A stretch of 32,943 nt of DNA from Candidatus Bathyarchaeota archaeon (GCA_005881695.1 VBBT01000114.1:1-32943), one strand, 5' to 3'; shown: positions 1-7,493, numbered from the stretch's first letter. Numbers and translations: made by a program. The notes: generated by a model from the letters alone, not told the origin.

Positions 1-367
1 CCGACTTTAGGGTTCGCGCGTAGCTGTCGGTTCGTTTCATCTGGGCAATCTTCACAATCTGTTCAGGAGATAGGTTGCCGACCTTGGTGGCCTTAGGTGT
101 TGCCGATCCCTTCTCGACCCCCAATTCCTTGACTATCAAGGCTGATGTAGTTGGTGTGCCGATCTCAACTTCGAAGCTCTTGTCTTCCACGTTGACGAGG
201 ATCTTTACGGGGACTTTCATTCCCGCGTAGGCCTTTGTGAGCTCGTTGATCCTGTTGACGATCTGCAGGATGTTTACTCCTAATGGTCCGAGTTGAGGAC
301 CTAGGGGAACGCCTGCTGTGGCTTTGCCACCGTCGATTATCGCGTCAACTGCTTTCTTGTCGGCCAG
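1..367 (-). CDS. rpl11: Ribosomal protein uL11 (partial; probable CTG start)
   Basis: Large-subunit protein L11, which binds the GTPase-centre rRNA. The N-terminal RNA-free domain is clear: residues about 10-30 carry the conserved GGKA-x-A-G and LGPQLGPLGVN segments, followed by a K-V-P-V-K-I strand and a TPTTSALI region. The C-terminal domain runs off the window edge. The frame opens just after a TAA and holds no ATG, GTG or TTG before the conserved segment; CTG at 367 gives the family's usual N-terminus (MADKKAVD...). This start lies inside the 3' end of spt5 (23-base overlap), with a purine-rich stretch (GAGGAGAGG) upstream. The order spt5-uL11 is standard in archaea. The family call is sure; the CTG start is inferred from the reading frame. 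Confidence 0.93.
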   Translation of the reverse strand, partial: MADKKAVDAIIDGGKATAGVPLGPQLGPLGVNILQIVNRINELTKAYAGMKVPVKILVNVEDKSFEVEIGTPTTSALIVKELGVEKGSATPKATKVGNLSPEQIVKIAQMKRTDSYARTLKS

Positions 368-842
368 CTTCCTCGACCTCTCCTCTACTTACGAGCTTCA
401 CATAGTCTGCGTGTACTGTTATCGGCAGTGTTGCGAAGCCTTCTTCCAAGAGCTCGATAACGACCTCTTGTTTGACCTTGTCGACGTGCGTGATCTTTGC
501 CTTCAGACCTCTGAAGGGTCCTCCAACAACCTCGACGAGGTTGCCCACGCTTAGCTCTTCGATTACGGGTTTTGTTACTATGAATCGTTCGATGGCCGCG
601 AGAGATACGACGCCTTTTGTTCTGGTTCGAGCGTGTCTTGTCCCGGCTATAGCTTCATCAACAAAGTGGGGTCCCATTGCCTCGACGAAAATGTATCCTT
701 TGATCACTTCCGGTGCGAGTATTGCTACGATGGGCAGCTTCTTGGGCTGGATCCTGCTGGCCATGAGGTCCACCACGGTTCTCTCCTGTCCGCTGGTTGT
801 GCGGACTGCGTATATCGAAGTCTTCTGAGTTTGAGTAGCCAC
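345..842 (-). CDS. spt5: Transcription elongation factor Spt5 (NusG-like)
   Basis: Archaeal Spt5, the NusG homologue. It clamps RNA polymerase on DNA and helps couple transcription to translation. 165 residues with a GTG start. The NGN domain covers about residues 8-90, with the K-G-Y-I-F-V-E motif at 48-54. The KOW domain starts near residue 99 (VGNLVEVVGGPFRGLKAKI). The C-terminal tail is polar and acidic. The order secE-spt5-uL11 is the standard archaeal arrangement, and the gap to secE is only 12 bases, so the genes are very likely cotranscribed. The stop codon lies within uL11. Identification is firm. Confidence 0.96.
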   Translation of the reverse strand: MATQTQKTSIYAVRTTSGQERTVVDLMASRIQPKKLPIVAILAPEVIKGYIFVEAMGPHFVDEAIAGTRHARTRTKGVVSLAAIERFIVTKPVIEELSVGNLVEVVGGPFRGLKAKITHVDKVKQEVVIELLEEGFATLPITVHADYVKLVSRGEVEEAGRQESS

Positions 843-854
843 GATCTTGCCCTT

Positions 855-1058
855 CTATCGTCCTGCGGCAGCTTGGCTAGCCGGCAACTGGTATAGTCCG
901 ACTACCCAGAAGAGGATTCTGAGAACGAACCCTATGCCCCCGACAATAGCTACGCCTATCAGGATAATCTTGATATTGAGTTTCGTCTCTTGCCAGTCCG
1001 GCTTTTGGGCTACGTGGAACAAGCGTCTCGCGGACTGCAGGAAGTTTCCAATGCCCAT
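855..1058 (-). CDS. secE: Protein translocase subunit SecE (Sec61 gamma)
   Basis: Small single-pass subunit of the SecYEG channel. 67 residues with an ATG start. An amphipathic N-terminal helix (about 4-27, with R11-R12 and the K-P-D-W segment) is followed by one transmembrane helix at about 31-54 (KIILIGVAIVGGIGFVLRIL). The length and architecture are typical of archaeal SecE/Sec61 gamma. Position directly before spt5 supports the call. About 150 non-coding bases separate it from argF upstream, so it may have its own promoter. Confidence 0.93.
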   Translation of the reverse strand: MGIGNFLQSARRLFHVAQKPDWQETKLNIKIILIGVAIVGGIGFVLRILFWVVGLYQLPASQAAAGR

Positions 1059-1207
1059 GACAAGCCCTCGATTATGGATCGGACTTCGATGGACCCGGCC
1101 CTTCCTATTTTAACTATGCTAGTGTCATGGCGTCCTTAGCACCTCTTTGAGCGGCGGGAGGAGAGCAATGATCGCTGGACCCAAGGAGGCTTCCATTCTA
1201 AGGTTGA

Positions 1208-2131
1208 TTACAGGATGAGTGAAAGAAGTCCTCTTGCCGTGTGCAATCTGTTTTCGGCTTCGTCCCAAACCGCTGACTGGGGGCCGTCGATTACGTCTTC
1301 GGTTACTTCCTCGCCCCTATGAGCTGGTAGGCAGTGAAGGAATATCGCTCCAGGCTTAGCATGCGAGAGCAGTCTCCTGGTGACCTGGTATTTTGGAATG
1401 AACGTCGATAGTCGTGTATCCTTTTCTTTCTCCATGCCCATTGAAACGAACGTGTCGGTGTAAATCGCGTCTGTTCCCTTTACTGCTTCTTCAGGGTCTT
1501 CCACAATGCTAATTGTTGCTCCGGACGTTCTGGCGGCTTCTTCGGCATGTTTGATTGCTTCTGGGTCCGGGCCATAACCTAGGGGCCTAGCGACTGCAAT
1601 GTCAACCCCGGTCTTGGCGCAGCCTATCAGGAGGCTGTTGCAGACATTGTTTCCGTCGCCCACGTAGGCTATTTTCAGACCTTTCAGTCGCTTCTTGTAT
1701 TGGATAAGTGTCAGCAGGTCCGCTAGAATCTGGCACGGGTGGTGTTTGTCAGACAGACCATTGATGACGGGAACCTCCGCATTCTCAGCGAGAACAACAA
1801 GGTCGTCATGCGAGTAGACACGTGCCATTATCGCGTTGACATACCTATTCAAGACCTTGGCAGTATCCGAAATCGTTTCTCCTCGTCCCAGTTGCATCTC
1901 GTTCCAGCTGAGATAAATGGGATGACCCCCTTGTTGCGCGACTGCTGTTTCGAAAGAAACCCGGGTCCTTGTGGAGGGTTTCTGAAATATCAAGGCCACC
2001 GTCTTTCCTTTGAGTTGTTGTGGAATTCTCGTTCGTCTTGCCAACATCGCAGAGCGCTTTAGGATTAGATCGATTTCTCTGGCGGATAATTCGACTAACG
2101 AGAGAATATCCCTCCCTTTCAGGCCGACCAA
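1208..2131 (-). CDS. argF: Ornithine carbamoyltransferase
   Basis: Transfers the carbamoyl group from carbamoyl phosphate to ornithine to give citrulline in arginine synthesis. 307 residues, the normal family length, with a TTG start. The carbamoyl-phosphate motif STRTR is at 53-57, HPCQ at 131-134, the ornithine loop with SMG at 230-232 and HCLP at 266-269. The SMG loop and HCLP distinguish it from aspartate carbamoyltransferase. It is an unusual guest between ftsY and secE. A TATA-like box lies about 50 bases upstream. All catalytic motifs are intact, so it should be functional. Confidence 0.96.
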   Translation of the reverse strand: MVGLKGRDILSLVELSAREIDLILKRSAMLARRTRIPQQLKGKTVALIFQKPSTRTRVSFETAVAQQGGHPIYLSWNEMQLGRGETISDTAKVLNRYVNAIMARVYSHDDLVVLAENAEVPVINGLSDKHHPCQILADLLTLIQYKKRLKGLKIAYVGDGNNVCNSLLIGCAKTGVDIAVARPLGYGPDPEAIKHAEEAARTSGATISIVEDPEEAVKGTDAIYTDTFVSMGMEKEKDTRLSTFIPKYQVTRRLLSHAKPGAIFLHCLPAHRGEEVTEDVIDGPQSAVWDEAENRLHTARGLLSLIL

Positions 2132-2177
2132 GGCTCTCTATGGTTCTCCGAGACTGTTTGGCGTCGAGGATTCTTCT

Positions 2178-2185
2178 CTTATAAG
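2178..2185 (-). promoter_or_regulatory. TATA-like box of argF
   Basis: The minus strand reads CTTATAAG about 47-54 bases before the argF TTG start. That would place transcription start about 20-25 bases before the codon. Inferred from motif and spacing only. Confidence 0.5.
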
Positions 2186-2236
2186 AACCCGCTGAATCGC
2201 GCCTCTATCGATCTTAGGTTAGGTTGAAAAAACGAG

Positions 2237-2243
2237 TTTAAAT
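2237..2243 (+). promoter_or_regulatory. TATA-like box of the SelW-like gene
   Basis: TTTAAAT ends 24 bases before the GTG at 2267 and 33 bases before the ATG at 2276. This is the spacing of a leaderless archaeal transcript, so the mRNA probably begins at or next to the start codon. Confidence 0.55.
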
Positions 2244-2266
2244 CTCGCTAATCGTGCACTCAACCA

Positions 2267-2545
2267 GTGACCAATATGGTTGATCTGGAAATAACGTACT
2301 GCCAACCCTGTGGACATCAGCCAGCCGCGATCGACATGGTAAATCAGCTTCTCGCGACCTATGGCATGCCGCTGAACCGGAAACTGACGGTTTCGCTGAA
2401 ACCAGCAGACAAAGGAGTCTTTGACATTGTACTTGATGGTCAGCTTATCTTCTCGAAGCACCAACAAGGTCGGTTCCCGACTATGGAAGACCTCAAGAAA
2501 AAGCTCGACCAGAAGCTTACGATTTCGCTAGAGACCCCGCAATAA
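2267..2545 (+). CDS. SelT/SelW/SelH-family thioredoxin-like protein
   Basis: Small thioredoxin-fold protein of the SelW/Rdx family, which in other organisms has a redox role. 92 residues from GTG; ATG at 2276 is an equally good start three codons later. The redox pair is C12-x-x-C15 in the segment TYCQPCG, after the first beta strand. A G-x-F-D-I-V-L-D-G strand and a KHQQGRFP segment match the family's second half (the usual G-x-F-E-V-x-x-x-G and K-x-x-x-G-x-F-P). Both redox positions are ordinary cysteine codons, so it is a non-selenoprotein member. It stands alone on the plus strand between argF and ftsY. The partner is unknown. Confidence 0.82.
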   Translation: MTNMVDLEITYCQPCGHQPAAIDMVNQLLATYGMPLNRKLTVSLKPADKGVFDIVLDGQLIFSKHQQGRFPTMEDLKKKLDQKLTISLETPQ

Positions 2546-2606
2546 ACACGCTAAACGTCACACTCATCCTACCAAGGTCTGGCCAGAGTACTACACTAGA
2601 TTCGTT

Positions 2607-3512
2607 TCATCCCACTAGGTTTCTTACGATAGTCTGGGGCTGGAATGGCTCCAGATCGTCGTAACCCTGACCTGTTCCGACCATGGTCACGGGCCGACCC
2701 ATTATGTAGGACAGGGATATCGCGTTACCGCCTTTGACATCAGCGTCGAGTTTCGCTAGGATTATCCCATCAATCTTAACTGCTTGCGAAAAGACCTTGC
2801 CCTGCTCTACCGCATCGTTTCCAGTGAGAGCATCAACCACCAGAATCGTCAAGTCTGGTTTCGTGACTCGCACGATCTTTCTCATCTCTTCCAACAAGTT
2901 CTGGTTTGTCTGCATCCGGCCCGCCGTGTCTATTAGAACCACGTTTATCCCATGCGCTCGTGCGTAATTGACTGCGTCAAACGCCACGGCAGCCGGATCA
3001 GCCCCATACTGATGTTTTATCATTCTTACTCCGATTCTTCTCGCATGCTCTTCAAGCTGCTCTATTGAACCCGAACGGTATGTGTCACTTGCAGCGAGTA
3101 TGCATGTCCGGCCTTTCTTCTGGAGAATGTGTGCGAGTTTTGCGATGCTTGTTGTTTTCCCCGTTCCATTGATGCCTACGAACACTATTATCGCGGGCTC
3201 TCCGGCGTTTCTTTTCTTTTCAACTAGCTCGAAGATGTCGAGTCGTCCAGCTCTGTCTAGTACTGATAGTAGTACGTCACCTAGTATGGTCTTGACCCTT
3301 CCTCTGGGGTCTGAGAATCTGGCGAACTGAACGTCTTTCAGCTTCTCTTTCAATTCGGTTGCTACGTAATCTGCAACAGAGACTGCGACATCGTTTTCCA
3401 CCAGCGAAAGCTGGAACTCGTCCAGAACTTTGTCCAGATCCTTTCCTTGGAGCTCTGCCTTGGTTACACGGTCGTAGAAGTTGGAAAACTGGGCTCTGAG
3501 TTTGTCAAACAA
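2607..3512 (-). CDS. ftsY: Signal recognition particle receptor FtsY
   Basis: SRP receptor GTPase that docks ribosome-SRP complexes at the membrane. 301 residues with a TTG start. The helical N domain is about 1-100. The G domain has GINGTGKTT at 113-121 (G1), DTYRSG near 143-148, DTAGR at 195-199 (G3) and AKLDADVKGG at 253-262 (G4 region). Archaeal forms like this lack the long acidic A domain of bacterial FtsY. It overlaps pfdA by 8 bases, so the two are translationally linked. The C-terminal Y-D-D-L-x-P-F segment is typical of the family. Confidence 0.97.
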   Translation of the reverse strand: MFDKLRAQFSNFYDRVTKAELQGKDLDKVLDEFQLSLVENDVAVSVADYVATELKEKLKDVQFARFSDPRGRVKTILGDVLLSVLDRAGRLDIFELVEKKRNAGEPAIIVFVGINGTGKTTSIAKLAHILQKKGRTCILAASDTYRSGSIEQLEEHARRIGVRMIKHQYGADPAAVAFDAVNYARAHGINVVLIDTAGRMQTNQNLLEEMRKIVRVTKPDLTILVVDALTGNDAVEQGKVFSQAVKIDGIILAKLDADVKGGNAISLSYIMGRPVTMVGTGQGYDDLEPFQPQTIVRNLVG

Positions 3513-3975
3513 TCTCTACCGGCCCACCGCCTTTCCTGCGAGCTAGATCCTCCAGGCGGGCTCTGTAGTCCTCGGTTTGGTTAATGATCTGGTTCAGCTG
3601 TTGTGTAACGTTGATTCGTGCCTTGTCCAGATCGGTCGCTCTCATGTTGAGATCCTTAATTGAGTCCTCTACCGTTTTTTCCAAACAGACGCCCGCCCCA
3701 ACTCCGATTATGATGTGCTGAGGGTCTTCGAGCTTCGCCTTGACAAAGGAGCCGGAGCCTATTGGAATCAGCATCTCGACGTCCTTTCCGGACTCTTTCG
3801 TGCCTTCTAGAGTTTGCTTGGCGGTCTGGGTCTCGGAGAGAGCGCCTGTGACGATATCAAGTCTTGACGAGAGAACTCTGGCTGACCCTTCCAGCATTCT
3901 GATCTCGACAAGTAGCTGGCGCATTTCCTCGTCTAGGTTTCGAGGAGCGGCCATCTGCTTCTTCGAACTCGCCAT
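3505..3975 (-). CDS. pfdA: Prefoldin alpha subunit
   Basis: Subunit of the hexameric prefoldin chaperone, which holds unfolded proteins for the thermosome. 156 residues. Two long heptad-rich helices (about 12-60 and 100-148) flank a beta-hairpin core with the motif L-I-P-I-G-S-G-S-F-V-K-A and the G-V-G-A-G strand. The ATG overlaps the eL20 stop codon by one base (ATGA) and its own 3' end overlaps ftsY. The eL20-pfdA-ftsY order is a known archaeal gene order. Confidence 0.95.
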   Translation of the reverse strand: MASSKKQMAAPRNLDEEMRQLLVEIRMLEGSARVLSSRLDIVTGALSETQTAKQTLEGTKESGKDVEMLIPIGSGSFVKAKLEDPQHIIIGVGAGVCLEKTVEDSIKDLNMRATDLDKARINVTQQLNQIINQTEDYRARLEDLARRKGGGPVEIV

Positions 3976-4169
3976 CAGGCCGCCTCTGGTTCAGGCAATT
4001 CCTCAATCTGTTTGACTGTTATTTCGAACCTTCGTGCTTTGTGACGGCTCCCCACGTCAGAATAGAGGTGTTGTAAGGCGTCTTCTTTTTTGACTGCCCT
4101 GATATCCTTGGTGAATGGGAGTCTATCTCCCCCCTTGCGCAATTCGCCCGTTATCTTGAATCGTCTCAC
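3975..4169 (-). CDS. rpl18a: Ribosomal protein eL20 (L18Ae/LX)
   Basis: Small archaeal large-subunit protein LX, the counterpart of the N-terminal half of eukaryotic L18A. 64 residues with a GTG start. It begins R-R-F-K-I-T-G, and the A-V-K-K-E-D-A-L-Q-H-L-Y-S-D-V-G-S-R-H motif is diagnostic. The stop overlaps the pfdA start in ATGA. A weak TATA-like GGATATTC about 25-35 bases upstream might give a second, leaderless promoter here. Confidence 0.94.
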   Translation of the reverse strand: MRRFKITGELRKGGDRLPFTKDIRAVKKEDALQHLYSDVGSRHKARRFEITVKQIEELPEPEAA

Positions 4170-4231
4170 TTGACTCAGTTTGGTAGCCTTTTTCCTAGAA
4201 TATCCGAGTTTGCAAGTGGGCGGTACTTAAC

Positions 4232-4897
4232 CTAATCCGTTTGGAAAGCGTTGCTTAGAGTGATAAGTTCGGAGCCCAGTGTCTGGGACCCAACTATTGC
4301 GCCTCTGGAGTTTACCACCAGTCCGGCTTTGGGATATGGAACCCCAGAGTTGATGGTCCCTTTTGACACGGGAACGCCGAGAACATCTGAGATGGTCCTA
4401 CTCTCATTGTCGGTTATTATTGGGTTCGCTAAGACTCCTTTGTTTGAAGCTGTTGCCAGTGCGCCAACGTGGGGAAGTCCTCCTATTGTGGAAGGTCGGA
4501 CAGGGACCTCGAGCGTTTCTTCGAGTTCTCTGATTGTATTGTGTTTGAGTCGGGGGTCGATTATGGCACCATGGTCGTTGCAGAGTATTATGTTGCCTAG
4601 TGCTGTTCGTTTCTCTTTTATGATCTCGATGTGTGTTCCTGTAGAGCGGAGTTGCTTTAGTTCGTCTTTCGTGGTAATGTAGGGAACTAGGACGGCGTTG
4701 GAGTTACCCGTGACATAGATTCCGACAAGTCTGGATTCTGCGATTCCTACTGAACAGGGTTCTACTCCCAGTGTGTCGTGGAAGCTGCTGATCTTCTTGG
4801 GAGAAATGCCAGCTGGCAAGATTGTTATCTTATCGTTCGCGAAGGAGAAGATCCCGACGTTCGGATCCCCGAAGATGTCAGAGAGAATGACAGGCAC
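4232..4897 (-). CDS. eif6: Translation initiation factor aIF6
   Basis: Anti-association factor that binds the 50S subunit and blocks premature joining with 30S. 221 residues, standard length, with a GTG start. The pentein fold shows as repeated beta-alpha units. Family segments include G-D-P-N-V-G-I-F-S-F near the N-terminus, P-Y-I-T-T near 72-76, the central L-C-N-D-H-G-A-I-I-D-P-R segment, the T-I-G-G-L-P-H-V-G-A-L region and a C-terminal G-S-x-x-L-G-x-E-L-I segment. It begins 3 bases after the eL31 stop. Confidence 0.97.
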   Translation of the reverse strand: MPVILSDIFGDPNVGIFSFANDKITILPAGISPKKISSFHDTLGVEPCSVGIAESRLVGIYVTGNSNAVLVPYITTKDELKQLRSTGTHIEIIKEKRTALGNIILCNDHGAIIDPRLKHNTIRELEETLEVPVRPSTIGGLPHVGALATASNKGVLANPIITDNESRTISDVLGVPVSKGTINSGVPYPKAGLVVNSRGAIVGSQTLGSELITLSNAFQTD

Positions 4898-4900
4898 TAT

Positions 4901-5356
4901 TCATTTTCCCTCACCTGGAAACACGATAACTTTGCCTTCTTTGTCTTTGACGACGCGAATCCTAATCTTTCGTGGGGGTTTGCTGATTCCTCTATTCCAG
5001 AGAAGACTGTTTGTCTCCTCGCTTAACGAAACCTTATCGGTTTTCATTCTTTGGGCAGCATATTGTCTGACGTATCTTACCGCCCTAGGCGTTCGTTTCT
5101 CTCTCGGAGCTGTCCAAATTCGACGTAGATTGAGGTCGTAAAATTTCTCTTCAACTATCTCTATCTCCTCTTCTTCCTCGGCAGCCTCTTCAACTCTCGG
5201 AGTTTCTGGGGCTTCAGGTGCCTTCGCCTCTGATTCTAGCCCTTCCGTTTCTTCTTCTGTGGATCCCGCTTTTCCGGCCTCGGGCTTAGTAAGATCAGTC
5301 TGCGTGGACGGTTCTAAGTCAGTATCATCTTCGATGGCGACTTCTTTTTCTGTCAT
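4901..5356 (-). CDS. rpl31e: Ribosomal protein eL31 with acidic N-terminal extension
   Basis: Large-subunit protein near the exit tunnel. The conserved eL31 domain occupies about residues 70-151 (F-Y-D-L-N-L-R-R-I-W, then basic R-x-x-R-A-V-R-Y-V and the S-L-L-W-N-R-G-I-S-K-P-P-R segment). It is preceded by about 69 residues that are Glu-, Ala-, Pro- and Thr-rich with an acidic run near 60-70. Archaeal eL31 is usually about 80-95 residues, so the extension is extra. The ATG follows the eL39 stop by 5 bases and no better internal ATG lies before the domain. It is part of the eL39-eL31-aIF6 operon. Confidence 0.93.
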   Translation of the reverse strand: MTEKEVAIEDDTDLEPSTQTDLTKPEAGKAGSTEEETEGLESEAKAPEAPETPRVEEAAEEEEEIEIVEEKFYDLNLRRIWTAPREKRTPRAVRYVRQYAAQRMKTDKVSLSEETNSLLWNRGISKPPRKIRIRVVKDKEGKVIVFPGEGK

Positions 5357-5361
5357 CTACA

Positions 5362-5517
5362 TTACACTTTGATCTTCGTTTCTCGCCAGTGTCGCTGCTT
5401 CGGGTTTCTCCTGACTTTGCCCTCAGTCTTAGCTACCACCCACGATGGAACGGCTTGAGCTTGTTTTAGAGCATGCGATAGGTGCTTCTTCTTTCCTGAA
5501 GGTTTGTGGCGTGCCAT
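5362..5517 (-). CDS. rpl39e: Ribosomal protein eL39
   Basis: Tiny, very basic protein that lines the ribosomal exit tunnel. 51 residues starting ARHKPSGKKKHLSHALKQ, with the conserved V-P-S-W-V-V-A-K-T segment, a basic R-R-N-P-K-x-R-H-W-R near the C-terminus and the ending K-I-K-V. Start and stop are canonical (ATG, TAA). It lies one base from the PDCD5 stop and 5 bases before eL31. The length equals that of other archaeal eL39 proteins. Confidence 0.97.
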   Translation of the reverse strand: MARHKPSGKKKHLSHALKQAQAVPSWVVAKTEGKVRRNPKQRHWRETKIKV

Positions 5518-5518
5518 T

Positions 5519-5863
5519 TTACGCTCTCCTGATCTTGATCTCCTTTTTCTGCGATTGTAACTGGACCAGTGTTTTTTTCAGTTGTTCATCCGTTATCTGT
5601 GTTTGAAGCCGTCCTGACTGAGCGAGCTGTATCAGTTGCATTTCCAATTCCTCGGCGAACTCGGGTTTGACCATTCGAATATTGGCGAGCCGCTGCCTCG
5701 CTTCCGGCGTGAGGATTTGGCGAATGATTGATTGTTTCTGACGCTCCACTTGTTGCTGAGCCTGTGAACGACGCTGTTCATCGTAGGCTGACCTTTGCAT
5801 CTCGGCCAATCTTCGTCGACGTAATGCTTCGAGCTCTTCGTCCGTGTAGTCTCCATTGGACAT
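5519..5863 (-). CDS. PDCD5-family DNA-binding protein
   Basis: Archaeal homologue of human PDCD5 (TFAR19). The family binds double-stranded DNA in vitro and has an unclear role near ribosome genes. 114 residues. It has a Glu/Arg/Gln-rich N-terminal helix, then a compact three-helix core with I-I-R-Q-I-L-T-P-E-A-R-Q-R-L-A-N-I, V-K-P-E-F-A and a basic end K-K-E-I-K-I-R-R. The ATG overlaps the eS19 stop by one base. The eS19-PDCD5-eL39 order is widespread in archaea. A divergent second copy lies at 7532-7918. Confidence 0.94.
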   Translation of the reverse strand: MSNGDYTDEELEALRRRRLAEMQRSAYDEQRRSQAQQQVERQKQSIIRQILTPEARQRLANIRMVKPEFAEELEMQLIQLAQSGRLQTQITDEQLKKTLVQLQSQKKEIKIRRA

Positions 5864-6315
5864 TAACTTGGGGCCTCTTGAGGCCGGGTTTTCAATTCCT
5901 TGGCAACTTCAGCTGCTGTGCGGTTTAGGAGCGCGATTCCTTCCCTTGTTAGCTTCCGGCCTTTCTTTCCTTCCACTGCGACGAGCTCTGCCTTCTGAAG
6001 CTGTTGAAGGGGTTCTCTGATGGCGGAACCTCCCGCGGGTACATGATGAGCCGGCCGGTTCCCGTGGCTAACACGTCCCCCGTACTGAACGCGCAACCGT
6101 GAAACTCCGACGGGTCCTCGGACATACATTTTTCGGAGAAGCGAGGCACATCTGAAGTACCACCAATCCGGGTTCTGTGGAGGTCTCTCCTTGTGAGCTC
6201 CAGTCTTCGCGAATTCAGTCCAGGGCGGAGGCGTAATGTCGCTCACGCTTTCTTTCAGGTGCTTGGCTAACCTATTGATTAATTCCTCGGCGGGGACTTC
6301 GAAAACTGTTGGCAA
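5863..6315 (-). CDS. rps19e: Ribosomal protein eS19
   Basis: Small-subunit head protein needed for late 18S/16S processing in eukaryotes. 150 residues with a TTG start. Diagnostic segments are W-T-E-F-A-K-T-G-A-H-K-E-R-P-P, D-W-W-Y-F-R-C-A-S-L-L-R-K, R-G-P-V-G-V-S-R-L-R and Y-G-G-R-V-S-H-G. A TATA-like box lies about 56-64 bases upstream, so this is probably the first gene of the eS19-to-ftsY transcript. It is followed directly by PDCD5. Confidence 0.96.
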   Translation of the reverse strand: MPTVFEVPAEELINRLAKHLKESVSDITPPPWTEFAKTGAHKERPPQNPDWWYFRCASLLRKMYVRGPVGVSRLRVQYGGRVSHGNRPAHHVPAGGSAIREPLQQLQKAELVAVEGKKGRKLTREGIALLNRTAAEVAKELKTRPQEAPS

Positions 6316-6370
6316 TTCTGTTAATGTCCTCAGCGGGTTCTAGATTTTCGTCGGGAAGGCGAGGGTAGCG

Positions 6371-6379
6371 TAATATAAG
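6371..6379 (-). promoter_or_regulatory. TATA-like box of the eS19 operon
   Basis: The minus strand reads CTTATATTA, 56-64 bases before the eS19 TTG codon. It lies in the 86-base gap between rnp4 and eS19. A start about 25 bases downstream would give a leader of roughly 30 bases. Confidence 0.5.
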
Positions 6380-6401
6380 GCTTCATCGAAAAATGCGGGG
6401 G

Positions 6402-6752
6402 TTAACACAGTTTTCTATACGGACACCTCCGAATAGCACCACAGCCGAGACAGGAAATGATGATTCTAGAATTGTTAGGCCGAAGCCTGATCCGCGCGTT
6501 CTTTCCGAGAACTAGGGGCTGGCCGCAGTTCCTGCAAAGATAATGTTTTTTCTCTCGTGGAATCCTAACCTTAGTCCGCTTCGAAATCTTTCTGGCGAGT
6601 CCAACATATCTCTTAGATAACTCGACATCCTTCGCAAGGATTTCTTCCGCCTGACGGAGAAGAATATCTATCCGTTCACGCGCAACCGTTGCCACCGCCG
6701 ACCGCGTCTTTCCGTAGTTTCGCCTCGTGGGCCTATTTCCCATGAAACTCAT
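6402..6752 (-). CDS. rnp4: RNase P protein component 4 (Rpp21/Rnp4)
   Basis: Zinc-ribbon subunit of archaeal RNase P, which matures tRNA 5' ends. 116 residues. An N-terminal helical region (A-x-E-R-I-D-I-L-L-x-x-A-E) resembles other Rpp21 proteins. The zinc ligands are C73-x2-C76 and C101-x2-C104. Between them lies the basic R-I-R-L-R-P-N-N-S-R-I-I-I-S strand, and R-C-P-Y-R-K-L near the end is typical. It is divergent from nep1, with only 33 bases between start codons, so the two promoters must overlap. A second ATG three codons in is also possible. Confidence 0.92.
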   Translation of the reverse strand: MSFMGNRPTRRNYGKTRSAVATVARERIDILLRQAEEILAKDVELSKRYVGLARKISKRTKVRIPREKKHYLCRNCGQPLVLGKNARIRLRPNNSRIIISCLGCGAIRRCPYRKLC

Positions 6753-6785
6753 AACCTAGCTCTAGCAACGAATGACTGGTCCGCG

Positions 6786-7493
6786 TTGGTCCTGTCACTA
6801 ATTCTCGCAGACTCCTCGATAGAGCTTGTGCCTAATGAACTGGTCGACCATCCCGCGATCTTAAATTGGGCGCACAGGAAAAGAAAAGACCCCCACTCCC
6901 TCATATTAGACCAGACCTATCATCACTCGGCCATCCTCCGGCTGGGACCCAGCGGGACGGGGAGGGGGCGTCCGGACATCGCCCATCTCTCCTTGCTGCT
7001 TGCACTAGGTTCACCCCTTAACCTGACAGGTGGATTGAGATGCTACGTGCATACGAGAGATAACAATATCATTAAAGTCGATTCGAACGCAAGGCTTCCA
7101 AGGAACACTGACCGATTCACGTCACTACTCGAACAACTCTACCAGGAAAAGGCCATTCCTCCTGCGGGGCGTCCGCTTATGTCGATTAAGCCCGGGTCCC
7201 TTGGAGATCTACTCAGCGAAATATCAGGAGAGGTCATAGCGCTAACAACAAAGGGTCTCCCCAAACGCATGGACGAAGTAGCTTCGAGATTGGCAGAAAT
7301 ACACAACCCTGTGTTGCTCGTAGGGGGATTTCCAAGAGGACACTTTTCCAAGGACGCCCTCTCCAAAGCCAAGGAATCCTACCGAATTCACGATCAAGGT
7401 TTAGAGGCGTGGACGGTTGTCGCGAGAGCAATCTACGACTACGAGAGAGAGACCGCGTCGAGAGGAAGTTTTCCCAAAACTAGCCTTATGTAG
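6786..7493 (+). CDS. nep1: 16S rRNA pseudouridine N1-methyltransferase Nep1 (Emg1)
   Basis: SPOUT-class enzyme that methylates a pseudouridine in small-subunit rRNA during ribosome assembly. 235 residues with a TTG start. G-R-P-D-I-A-H-L at 61-68 is the family signature near the substrate site. The C-terminal trefoil-knot part has V-G-G-F-P-R-G-H-F-S at 179-188, the SAM-binding loop. The L-I-L-A-D-S-S-I-E-L-V-P start also matches. It diverges from rnp4, another RNA-maturation gene. Overall length is normal. Confidence 0.95.
   Translation: MVLSLILADSSIELVPNELVDHPAILNWAHRKRKDPHSLILDQTYHHSAILRLGPSGTGRGRPDIAHLSLLLALGSPLNLTGGLRCYVHTRDNNIIKVDSNARLPRNTDRFTSLLEQLYQEKAIPPAGRPLMSIKPGSLGDLLSEISGEVIALTTKGLPKRMDEVASRLAEIHNPVLLVGGFPRGHFSKDALSKAKESYRIHDQGLEAWTVVARAIYDYERETASRGSFPKTSLM

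Noticed and set aside
318-828. Long open frames opposite spt5
   Set aside because: They are antisense shadows of a well-supported gene and show no family motifs.
2300-2311. Selenoprotein reading of the SelW-like gene
   Set aside because: Both redox residues are ordinary Cys codons, so no selenocysteine is needed.
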